Assembly (NCBI GenBank): GCA_900319255.1
Contig: ONNU01000335.1
Location: 1-5,250 of the forward strand
Origin: an uncultured Eubacteriales bacterium
GTDB taxonomy: Bacteria; Bacillota; Clostridia; Oscillospirales; Acutalibacteraceae
DNA length: 5,250 nt
Direction of reading: 5' to 3'
Part shown: positions 1 to 5,250 of the stretch, piece after piece
How the letters are laid out: the number at the start of each line of letters is the position of its first letter
How positions within the stretch are numbered: the first letter of the stretch is position 1
Translations under genes and position numbers: made by a program
The notes under the pieces: generated by a model
Seen by the model: the letters and a program-made list of their open reading frames with translations, nothing else
What the model was told of the DNA's origin: nothing
Databases searched by the model: none

Positions 1-1
1 C

Positions 2-1024
2 AAAAAGGGAAAGGGCTATGAATATGCGGAAAAGAACCCGAATATTTTCCACGGTATTTCCGCTTTTGATATAGACACTGGCGAGCCGAAAAGCTCTTCA
101 AAGGGTTACTCTGCTGTGTTCGGCGAATATATGTGTGAAAAAGCCAAAAATGATAAAAGGCTTTGTGCTATCACCGCAGCCATGGCTATGGGTACGGGGC
201 TGAGCGATTTTGCAAAGAAATATAAAAGCAGATTCTATGATGTAGGTATTGCAGAGGAGCATGCTGTCACATTTGCCTGCGGACTTGCAGCCGGTAATGC
301 TACGCCTGTTTTTGCGGTGTATTCCACATTCCTCCAGAGAAGCTATGACCAGCTGCTTCACGATGCGGCAATGCAGAAGCTTCACATTGTCCTTGCGATA
401 GACAGAGCGGGCATTGTGGGTGAGGACGGCGAAACTCATCAGGGAATTTTTGATACAGCCTTTCTCAATACCATTCCCGGGATAACTGTATTCGCTCCTG
501 CTTCATTCGTAGAGCTTGAAAATATGCTGGATCGGGCGATATATGGCACAGAGGGCGTTGCAGCGATAAGATATCCCCGGGGAGGGGAGCTTTATCTTCC
601 GGAGGATTATAAATATGACGGCAGGGATTATATTCTCTATGGAAATAAAAATTCCGATAATATAATAGTGACCTACGGACGCATCTTTTCATATGCCTGT
701 CAGGCGGCAAAAGCCCTTGAAGAACAGGGCATAAGCACTGCTATACTCAAGCTCAACAGGATAAAGCCTGTTAATAAGGATGCGATAAAGATAATCGAAG
801 GCAGAAAAAACTGCTTTTTCATTGAAGAGGGCATAGAGACCGGCGGCATTGGTCAGACAGTGGGACTTATGCTTATGGAAAACGGATATAAGGGCAGCTT
901 CCATCTGAGAGCCATTAAGAGCTATGTTCATCAGGCAAAGGTGGATTCAGCCTTGCATAAGTTAGGACTTGATGCAGAAGGAATTGAAAGCTTTGTAAAG
1001 AAAGCGCTGGAAAAAGATAAATAA
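2..1024 (+). CDS. dxs: 1-deoxy-D-xylulose-5-phosphate synthase, C-terminal part (5' end outside window)
   Basis: This thiamine-diphosphate enzyme condenses pyruvate with glyceraldehyde 3-phosphate to give DXP, the first step of the cytoplasmic MEP isoprenoid pathway. The frame is open from base 2, and its first residues, KKGKGYEYAE, match the family's KKGxGYxxAE segment. About 340 residues are visible and roughly 280 N-terminal ones (the ThDP pyrophosphate-binding domain) are missing, judged against the 620-residue E. coli enzyme. Fragment residues about 33-200 are the pyrimidine-binding domain. The catalytic glutamate of IAEEHAVTFA is fragment residue 85 (E. coli E370). VYSTFLQR carries equivalents of Y392 and R398, DGETHQG of D427 and H431, and AIRYPRG of R478. 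The rest is the transketolase C-terminal domain, ending GLDAEGI and a basic helix. The usual LPDxF segment before this end is replaced by a divergent stretch. TAA lies at 1022-1024, and tlyA begins 19 bases later, suggesting one operon. Confidence 0.97.
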   Translation, partial: KKGKGYEYAEKNPNIFHGISAFDIDTGEPKSSSKGYSAVFGEYMCEKAKNDKRLCAITAAMAMGTGLSDFAKKYKSRFYDVGIAEEHAVTFACGLAAGNATPVFAVYSTFLQRSYDQLLHDAAMQKLHIVLAIDRAGIVGEDGETHQGIFDTAFLNTIPGITVFAPASFVELENMLDRAIYGTEGVAAIRYPRGGELYLPEDYKYDGRDYILYGNKNSDNIIVTYGRIFSYACQAAKALEEQGISTAILKLNRIKPVNKDAIKIIEGRKNCFFIEEGIETGGIGQTVGLMLMENGYKGSFHLRAIKSYVHQAKVDSALHKLGLDAEGIESFVKKALEKDK

Positions 1025-1029
1025 CAAAT

Positions 1030-1046
1030 GGAGTGAAAGCAAATTG
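1030..1046 (+). promoter_or_regulatory. Ribosome binding site fixing the TTG start of tlyA
   Basis: GGAG at 1030-1033 lies 10 bases before the TTG at 1044-1046. No ATG or GTG in the tlyA frame lies between the dxs stop and this TTG. The ATG at 1028 is in the dxs frame, just after its stop. Starting at TTG gives MAEKKRLDIL, which aligns from the first residues with the N-terminus I recall for M. tuberculosis TlyA. Confidence 0.8.
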
Positions 1047-1853
1047 GCTGAAAAGAAACGTCTTGATATACTTGTATACGAAGCCGGACTTGCCGAAAGC
1101 CGTGAAAAGGCAAAGGCGCTTATAATGTCAGGCATCATATATGTTGATAATCAGAAATCCGATAAGCCCGGAACAACATATCCTGATACAGTAAATATCG
1201 AGCTTCGCGGAAAAGGTCTGAAATATGCCAGCCGCGGAGGTCTGAAGCTTGAAAAAGCGCTGAAGGTCTTTCCCATCGACATGAAGGACAAAATCGCAAT
1301 GGATATCGGAGCTTCTCACGGAGGCTTTACGGATTGTATGCTCCAGAACGGCGCAAAAAAGGTATATTCGGTTGATGTGGGATATGGTCAGCTTGTATGG
1401 AAGCTCCGCAATGACGAAAGAGTTGTGAATCTTGAGCGTACAAATATAAGATATATCACAAAAGAGCAGGTTCCTGATGAGCTTGATTTTTTCAGTGTTG
1501 ACGTAAGCTTTATTTCTCTTTGCCTTGTACTTCCGGCAGCAAGACCTCTGCTCAGGGACGGGGGACAGGCTGTGTGCCTTATAAAGCCCCAGTTTGAAGC
1601 AGGCAGGGAAAATGTCGGCAAAAAAGGCGTTGTCAGGGATAAAAAGGTTCACGCTGATGTTATCCGTAAGATTTATGATTTTTGTCTTGAAAACGGTTTC
1701 AGCGTGCTGGATCTTGATTATTCACCCATCAAGGGACCGGAGGGCAATATCGAATATCTGATATATATTGAAAAGAACGATCAGCCTTCCGCTGCAAAGG
1801 AGATCGACATTGAAGCGCTGGTAAATGCATCCCACAGCGAGCTTGATAAATAA
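1044..1853 (+). CDS. tlyA: TlyA-family 16S/23S rRNA (cytidine-2'-O)-methyltransferase
   Basis: TlyA uses SAM to 2'-O-methylate rRNA cytidines: C1920 of 23S and, in the longer TlyAII type, also C1409 of 16S, at the subunit interface. The old name hemolysin is historical. The 269-residue product has an S4 RNA-binding domain (about 3-60) and a Rossmann FtsJ-like methyltransferase domain (about 64-245). Visible motifs are SRGGLKLEKAL, the SAM-binding loop DIGASHGGF (87-95), DVGYGQLVWKLR, DVSFISL and KPQFEAGR. K68, D153, K181 and E237 match the K-D-K-E tetrad of M. tuberculosis TlyA (K69, D154, K182, E238) with a constant offset of one. Full N- and C-terminal extensions and a length near the mycobacterial 268 residues suggest type II. 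This is inferred. The SAM loop has His92 where Thr is usual. The start is TTG, 19 bases after dxs, and nadK follows by 13 bases. Confidence 0.95.
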   Translation: MAEKKRLDILVYEAGLAESREKAKALIMSGIIYVDNQKSDKPGTTYPDTVNIELRGKGLKYASRGGLKLEKALKVFPIDMKDKIAMDIGASHGGFTDCMLQNGAKKVYSVDVGYGQLVWKLRNDERVVNLERTNIRYITKEQVPDELDFFSVDVSFISLCLVLPAARPLLRDGGQAVCLIKPQFEAGRENVGKKGVVRDKKVHADVIRKIYDFCLENGFSVLDLDYSPIKGPEGNIEYLIYIEKNDQPSAAKEIDIEALVNASHSELDK

Positions 1854-1856
1854 AAC

Positions 1857-1869
1857 GGAGAGAATCATG
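1857..1869 (+). promoter_or_regulatory. Ribosome binding site fixing the nadK start
   Basis: GGAGAG at 1857-1862 begins just after the tlyA stop, and its GGAG ends 6 bases before the ATG at 1867. The frame is also open to an ATG at 1825 inside tlyA, but that codon has no purine-rich site before it and would add 14 residues with no family resemblance. The ATG at 1867 is therefore preferred. Confidence 0.85.
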
Positions 1870-2733
1870 GACAGTCTTAAAACCATTGCATTGATACCGA
1901 ATCTTACAAAAAAGGGAGCCTATGCCTGCTCTCTCAGTACCATAGGGATACTGCGTGAATGCGGGGCAGAGGTAATAATGTCCCGTTCTGTAAGATCAAA
2001 ATATAAAGATCTTAATATTGATTTCTATGATGATACAGATTCGCTGATAGAGCACAGCGATATGGTTCTTACGATAGGCGGAGACGGAACTATAATCCAT
2101 GCCGCAAGACACGCCTGTCCGCTGAAAAAGCCGCTGCTTGGAATAAATATGGGACGGCTGGGCTTTGTTGCGGGACTTGAAGCAGACGAGCTTTATATGC
2201 TCAGACGTCTTGTCAAGGGCGATTATACCACAGAAAAGCGCATGATGCTCCGTATCGAGCATGATAACGGGGAAAAGAAGCATGAATATTATTCCATCAA
2301 TGATGCGGTAATATCCCGGGGATCGCTTTCAAGACTTATTGATATTGACGTATCCCTTGACCGTGACTATATATGCCATTACCGCAGCGACGGGCTGATA
2401 CTTTCGACTCCCACAGGCTCAAGCGCATATTCACTTGCAGCAGGCGGACCTGTTGTAGAGCCCACTATGAAATGTATAGTAATGACCCCGATCTGTCCCC
2501 ATTCGCTTTTTGGCAGATCGGTAGTATTCAGTCATCATTCCGAGCTTGTTGTAACAGCCTCATGCGATGATGATACAGAGGTCTTTCTGACCATAGACGG
2601 CGCAAAGACCATCATAGTTAAAAAAAGCGATAAAATTTCGGTGACATCATCAGAGCTTGCTGCCGAATTTATTGTTCTGAAGGATAAATCCTTCTATAGA
2701 GTTCTTAATGATAAATTTGCTGAGAAAGGGTAA
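1867..2733 (+). CDS. nadK: NAD kinase
   Basis: NAD kinase phosphorylates the 2'-hydroxyl of the adenosine ribose of NAD to make NADP, using ATP or polyphosphate, in the cytoplasm. It is normally essential as the only NADP source. The product is 288 residues, a usual length. The N-terminal Rossmann-like part starts KTIALIPNLTKKGA. The diagnostic GGDGT motif is at 71-75 with Asp73 as the catalytic residue, followed by LGINMGRLGF (91-100). The C-terminal beta-rich part holds the NDAVISR segment (145-151), the DGLILSTPTGSSAYSLAAGGP substrate-binding region (175-195) and HSLFGRSVVFS. The end, SFYRVLNDKF, fits the family's C-terminal Fyx-L-K pattern. No key residue is missing. The gene sits 13 bases after tlyA and 5 bases before argR, as in many Firmicutes, so co-transcription is very likely. 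An upstream ATG at 1825 was rejected as the start. Confidence 0.97.
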   Translation: MDSLKTIALIPNLTKKGAYACSLSTIGILRECGAEVIMSRSVRSKYKDLNIDFYDDTDSLIEHSDMVLTIGGDGTIIHAARHACPLKKPLLGINMGRLGFVAGLEADELYMLRRLVKGDYTTEKRMMLRIEHDNGEKKHEYYSINDAVISRGSLSRLIDIDVSLDRDYICHYRSDGLILSTPTGSSAYSLAAGGPVVEPTMKCIVMTPICPHSLFGRSVVFSHHSELVVTASCDDDTEVFLTIDGAKTIIVKKSDKISVTSSELAAEFIVLKDKSFYRVLNDKFAEKG

Positions 2734-2741
2734 AATGAATG
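2722..2741 (+). promoter_or_regulatory. argR ribosome binding site embedded in the nadK 3' end
   Basis: The purine run GAGAAAGGG at 2722-2730 lies in the last codons of nadK and ends 8 bases before the argR ATG at 2739. A second ATG at 2735 is in another frame and opens no family-like protein. Because the site lies within nadK, translation of the two genes is probably coupled. Confidence 0.75.
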
Positions 2742-3203
2742 AAAACATTAAGACAGGCAAAGATACTCGAGCTGATTAAGAACAATAACATAGAGACCCA
2801 GACCGACCTTCTTGAAATGCTCAAAAAGGAAGGCTTCAATGTAACCCAGGCGACTGTTTCAAGAGATATCAAGGAAATGCGCCTGATAAAGCTTCTTGAT
2901 AATAACGGTGAATATAAATATGCATACGATACAGTGACCGGCAGCGAGGAAATGTCAAATTCCTATCTTTTCGCAACCGCCGTAACGGGCATAGAATATT
3001 CACATAATATCGTTGTGATAAAGACCGGAACAGGCATGGCGCAGGCAGTATGCGCTGCGCTTGATTCGATACACCGACCGGGGGTTCTGGGTTCGATAGC
3101 CGGAGACGATACGATTTTTGTTGCCGTAAGGAGTGAATCCATCGGCGCAAATCTCACGGCTGACCTGAAAAAGCTTATGACCGGCCGGGATATCAGCCAG
3201 TGA
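2739..3203 (+). CDS. argR: Arginine repressor ArgR/AhrC
   Basis: ArgR is a hexameric, arginine-sensing DNA-binding protein that represses arginine synthesis and in some Firmicutes activates catabolism. The 154-residue product is full length for the family. Residues about 1-65 form the winged helix-turn-helix, starting RQAKILELIKNNNIETQTDL, with the recognition segment TQATVSRDIKEMRLIKL (36-52). Residues about 80-150 form the oligomerisation and arginine-binding domain, with IVVIKTGTGMAQAVCAALD (91-109) and GSIAGDDTIFV (118-128). Asp123 and Asp124 of GDDT correspond to the arginine-contacting aspartates of E. coli ArgR (D128, D129). The family's usual GTIAGDDT reads GSIAGDDT, a conservative change. 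The gene lies 5 bases after nadK and 70 before recN, its classic position in Clostridia and Bacilli, away from the arg genes it controls. I found no convincing ARG box pair in the window, so autoregulation cannot be read here. Confidence 0.97.
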   Translation: MKTLRQAKILELIKNNNIETQTDLLEMLKKEGFNVTQATVSRDIKEMRLIKLLDNNGEYKYAYDTVTGSEEMSNSYLFATAVTGIEYSHNIVVIKTGTGMAQAVCAALDSIHRPGVLGSIAGDDTIFVAVRSESIGANLTADLKKLMTGRDISQ

Positions 3204-3273
3204 CAACAGCCCGCAAAAGTTCAGCCATTATCCAGCTCATTTTAGCAGAAGAGAAAAACAACGGAGGCAATAT
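3204..3273 (+). other. argR-recN intergenic gap
   Basis: This 70-base gap has a strong GGAGG at 3263-3267, 6 bases before the recN ATG. I see no stable hairpin with a U-tract, no well-spaced -35/-10 pair and no GAAC-N4-GTTC LexA-type operator. The best promoter-like pair, GTGACA at 3200 and CATTAT at 3226, is 20 bases apart and weak. Read-through from argR is the simplest interpretation. Confidence 0.6.
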
Positions 3274-4947
3274 ATGCTGAAAAATCTATATATAGAAAAT
3301 ATTGCTGTTATTGAAAAAACCAATATTGACTTTACGGAAGGTCTTAATGTCCTCACCGGTGAGACCGGCGCCGGAAAATCCATAGTCATCGACTCCATAA
3401 ATGCGATACTTGGAAACCGCACTTCGAGAGATCTTATCAGAAACGGCGCTGAAAATGCATTTGTAAGCGCAGAATTCACAGAGCTTTCCGAAGGCGCGCT
3501 GTCAGTCCTTGATGAGCTTGGCTATGAAGCCGAGGAGGACGGCTCGGTTCTTGTCCAGAGAGAAATGTCCCTCAGCGGAAAAGGAAAATGCCGCATAAAC
3601 GGCAGACCTGCGCCCGTAAGCGTTCTGAAAACACTTGGCGAGCAGCTGATAGATATACACGGTCAGCACGCAAGCTATGAGCTGATGTCTCCCGAGCTGC
3701 ATATTACATATATTGATAAGCTCGGCGAGCTTGAAGCAGAGCTTGAGCAGTACAGAGATGTATACAGACAATATTCCAGATTCCGCAGTGAGCTTGAAAA
3801 AGCCAATGTTGATGAAAGCGAAAGAGCAAGAAAGATAGATCTTCTGTCATATCAGGTCAATGAGATAGAGCAGGCTGATTTTTATATAGGCGAATATGAG
3901 GATCTTGTGGAGCGCAGACAGATCATTGAAAATAAGGAAAAGATATCTGCCGGCTTCAATGAGACCCATCAGTATCTCAACGGCGGCGATGACAGCGACG
4001 GGGCAATACAGCAGCTTGAATATGCCTGTGACAGTCTTGAAGCCCTGATAGATTTCATGCCGGAGACGGAGAATATAGCTCTTCGTCTGAGAAGCGCAGT
4101 ATATGAGCTGGAGGACTGCAGCGGCGAATTGCTTTCGATGTACGATTCCGCAGATGCAGAGGGCGAAAGCCTTGAAGAGATCGAGGACAGACTTGATCTT
4201 ATATATACATTGGGAAAGAAATACGGCAGCTCCATTGAGGAAATGCTTGATTTTCTTGCCAAGGCGAAAAAAGAGCTTGAATACCTTGAAAAATTTGACG
4301 AAAACAAGGAAGAGCTTGCAAGAAAATGCGAAAAGGCAAAGCAGCAGGCTCAGCAGCTTGCAAAAGCCCTTTCAGAAAAAAGAAAAGCGGCAGCTGATGA
4401 ATTTTCATCATCCGTAAAACGTGAAATGACCTATCTTGATATGCCGAATGTTGAGCTTGTGGTAAAGATCGAGGAATGTCCCCTCAATAATAACGGCTGC
4501 GACAATATAGAGATACTCATTTCCACAAACCCCGGCGAAATACCTAAGCCGGTGGCAAAAATAGCCTCAGGCGGCGAGCTTTCAAGAATGATGCTTGCGA
4601 TAAAGAATGTTCTTGCTGACAGGGATAATATAGATACGCTTATCTTTGACGAGGTAGATACAGGTATCAGCGGCAGCGCTGCACAGAAGGTAGGTCTGAA
4701 GCTGAAGGAAGTATCAAAAAGCCGTCAGGTGCTTTGCGTTACCCATCTTGCGCAGATAGCAAGCCTTGCAAACAGCCATTATAAGATCAAAAAGAGCGTT
4801 GACGGGGGAAAGACCTATACAGAAGTCACCTCTCTTGACCATGAAGGCAGAAGAGATGAGCTTGCAAGGATAATCGGCGGCGTTGAGATAACCAAAGCTA
4901 CTCTTGATTACGCTGAGGAAATGCTTTCGGCTGCGAATGATCAGTGA
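3274..4947 (+). CDS. recN: DNA repair protein RecN (SMC-like ATPase)
   Basis: RecN is a cytoplasmic SMC-like ATPase recruited early to DNA double-strand breaks, where it helps hold DNA ends or sisters together for RecA-mediated recombination. The 557-residue product is full length. The N-terminal head starts MLKNLYIENIAVIE, has the Walker A motif GETGAGKS (29-36, Lys35) and the family-specific LIDIHGQH segment (125-132, Q-loop). A charged, Glu/Lys/Leu-rich middle, predicted as coiled coil around 150-230 and 320-390, is much shorter than in true SMC proteins. The C-terminal head has NPGEIPKPVAKIASGGELSR with the ABC signature (431-437), Walker B TLIFDEVDTG (455-464, Asp459 and Glu460) and the H-loop VTHLAQIA (489-496, His491). 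GGAGG lies 6 bases before the ATG. recN after argR is a conserved Firmicutes arrangement. LexA control is known in Bacillus, but no LexA-type operator is visible here. Confidence 0.98.
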   Translation: MLKNLYIENIAVIEKTNIDFTEGLNVLTGETGAGKSIVIDSINAILGNRTSRDLIRNGAENAFVSAEFTELSEGALSVLDELGYEAEEDGSVLVQREMSLSGKGKCRINGRPAPVSVLKTLGEQLIDIHGQHASYELMSPELHITYIDKLGELEAELEQYRDVYRQYSRFRSELEKANVDESERARKIDLLSYQVNEIEQADFYIGEYEDLVERRQIIENKEKISAGFNETHQYLNGGDDSDGAIQQLEYACDSLEALIDFMPETENIALRLRSAVYELEDCSGELLSMYDSADAEGESLEEIEDRLDLIYTLGKKYGSSIEEMLDFLAKAKKELEYLEKFDENKEELARKCEKAKQQAQQLAKALSEKRKAAADEFSSSVKREMTYLDMPNVELVVKIEECPLNNNGCDNIEILISTNPGEIPKPVAKIASGGELSRMMLAIKNVLADRDNIDTLIFDEVDTGISGSAAQKVGLKLKEVSKSRQVLCVTHLAQIASLANSHYKIKKSVDGGKTYTEVTSLDHEGRRDELARIIGGVEITKATLDYAEEMLSAANDQ

Positions 4948-4990
4948 ACAGCTGATAAATCACAGAATCATTCTGATCCCGGGATCAGGA
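4935..4990 (+). repeat. Nested inverted repeats at the recN end and recN-HIT gap
   Basis: A perfect 16-base palindrome, CTGATCCCGGGATCAG, lies at 4973-4988. As RNA it can form an 8-pair stem (4971-4978 with 4983-4990, including one U-G pair) closed by a CCGG loop. Just upstream, GAATGAT at 4935-4941, within the last codons of recN, is complementary to ATCATTC at 4967-4973, and inside it GTGA at 4944-4947 (containing the recN stop codon) is complementary to TCAC at 4960-4963. CAGAAT-C-ATTCTG at 4963-4975 is a further small palindrome. GATCAG occurs at both 4939-4944 and 4983-4988, and both copies can pair with CTGATC at 4973-4978. The bases after the stem are A-rich rather than U-rich, so this is not a standard intrinsic terminator on either strand. 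A role in mRNA processing or as a protein-binding operator is possible but unproven. Confidence 0.6.
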
Positions 4991-5016
4991 AATATAAAAA
5001 CAAAGGAGCAGTAAAA

Positions 5017-5250
5017 ATGGATTGTTTATTTTGCAGCATCATCAAAGGGGATATTCCCTCAACAAAGGTTTATGAGGATGACACAGTGTATGCGTTCAAG
5101 GACATTAATCCCATGGCGCCTGTTCATGTGCTTATCATACCGAAGGAGCATCTTTCTTCCATCAATGATGTAACTTCTGAAAACAGCGCAGTTATCGCGC
5201 ATATCTATGAAGTCGCAGCAAAGCTTGCAAAGGAGCTGGGCATTGCTGAA
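5017..5250 (+). CDS. HIT-family (HinT-like) nucleotide-binding hydrolase, N-terminal part (3' end outside window)
   Basis: The first 78 residues are visible and are still open at base 5250. They read as a typical bacterial HIT protein of the HinT/PKCI type: MDCLFCSIIKGDIPS with the Cys3-Cys6 pair, VYEDDTVYAFKDINPMAPVHVLIIPKEH (18-45) and then an amphipathic helix. The paired cysteines and nearby histidines are zinc ligands in some relatives. HinT proteins are small cytoplasmic dimers (about 110-140 residues) that hydrolyse nucleoside phosphoramidates and adenylyl-lysine. The defining HxHxH triad with the catalytic histidine would lie beyond the window edge, so activity cannot be checked here. 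AAAGGAG at 5002-5008 sits 8 bases before the ATG. The gene follows recN by 69 bases on the same strand and is probably read from the same transcript, unless the palindrome in the gap interferes. The exact physiological substrate is unknown. Confidence 0.93.
   Translation, partial: MDCLFCSIIKGDIPSTKVYEDDTVYAFKDINPMAPVHVLIIPKEHLSSINDVTSENSAVIAHIYEVAAKLAKELGIAE

Noticed and set aside
1128..1652. Long open frame of 174 codons on the minus strand
   Set aside because: It lies wholly opposite tlyA, has no family resemblance and no ribosome binding site I can support. It is a shadow of the coding strand.
1825..1866. Upstream ATG extension of nadK by 14 codons
   Set aside because: It overlaps the tlyA end, has no ribosome binding site and adds residues unlike the family. 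The ATG at 1867 has GGAG at proper spacing.
2994..3001. GAATATTC resembling the core of an ARG box inside argR
   Set aside because: Only an 8-base palindrome within coding sequence, lacking the flanking bases and paired boxes expected for ArgR operators. Chance is likely.
3204..3273. LexA-type SOS operator upstream of recN
   Set aside because: A GTTC is present at 3219 but no GAAC stands at the required spacing, so no GAAC-N4-GTTC operator can be supported.
3969..4307. Minus-strand open frame of 112 codons opposite recN
   Set aside because: Its Ser-rich, low-complexity translation is what the reverse complement of Glu/Lys/Leu-rich coiled-coil codons gives. recN is certain here.
4103..4417. 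Plus-strand open frame of 104 codons in another frame within recN
   Set aside because: Fully overlapped by the RecN coiled-coil region, Arg/Lys-rich translation with no known motif.
4970..4998. Promoter for the HIT gene using TATAAA at 4993-4998
   Set aside because: No acceptable -35 lies 16-18 bases upstream, and transcription would begin in or at the ribosome binding site (5002-5008).
4971..5001. Intrinsic terminator after recN
   Set aside because: The hairpin is clear but is followed by an A-rich stretch rather than a U-tract, and the opposite strand has no U-tract after it either.

Overview
The window is a tightly packed run of six housekeeping genes, all on the + strand and all recognisable. 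In order they are the 3' part of dxs (isoprenoid precursor synthesis), tlyA (rRNA 2'-O-methyltransferase), nadK (NAD kinase), argR (arginine-responsive repressor), recN (SMC-like DNA repair ATPase) and the 5' part of a HIT-family (HinT-like) nucleotide hydrolase gene. The first and last genes are cut by the window edges. I see no RNA genes, insertion sequences, CRISPR arrays, phage genes or signs of recent transfer.

The order dxs-tlyA-nadK-argR-recN is a well-known conserved neighbourhood in Firmicutes, especially Clostridia. The moderate, AT-leaning base composition, frequent ATA and AGA codons, strong GGAG-type Shine-Dalgarno sites and the protein sequences fit a Clostridia bacterium. A Ruminococcus-like member of the Oscillospiraceae/Ruminococcaceae is my best guess, but this is inference from style and not a proven assignment.

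Layout: dxs ends at 1024, and tlyA starts at a TTG 19 bases later. nadK follows after 13 bases and argR after 5 bases, with its ribosome binding site inside the end of nadK. recN follows after 70 bases and the HIT gene after 69 bases. The first four genes are almost certainly co-transcribed, and recN and the HIT gene probably are too, because no convincing terminator or promoter lies in either of the longer gaps. No gap exceeds 70 bases.

The genes do not form one pathway. They supply isoprenoid precursors (Dxs), ribosome modification (TlyA), NADP (NadK), arginine-dependent transcription control (ArgR) and double-strand break repair (RecN). NADPH made possible by NadK is used by later steps of the Dxs pathway, which is a loose metabolic link.

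I did not find a novel system. The most unusual non-coding signal is a pair of nested or overlapping inverted repeats around the end of recN and in the recN-HIT gap (about 4935-4990). It includes a perfect 16-base palindrome with no U-tract after it. Minor points are the TTG start and the variant SAM-binding motif of TlyA.
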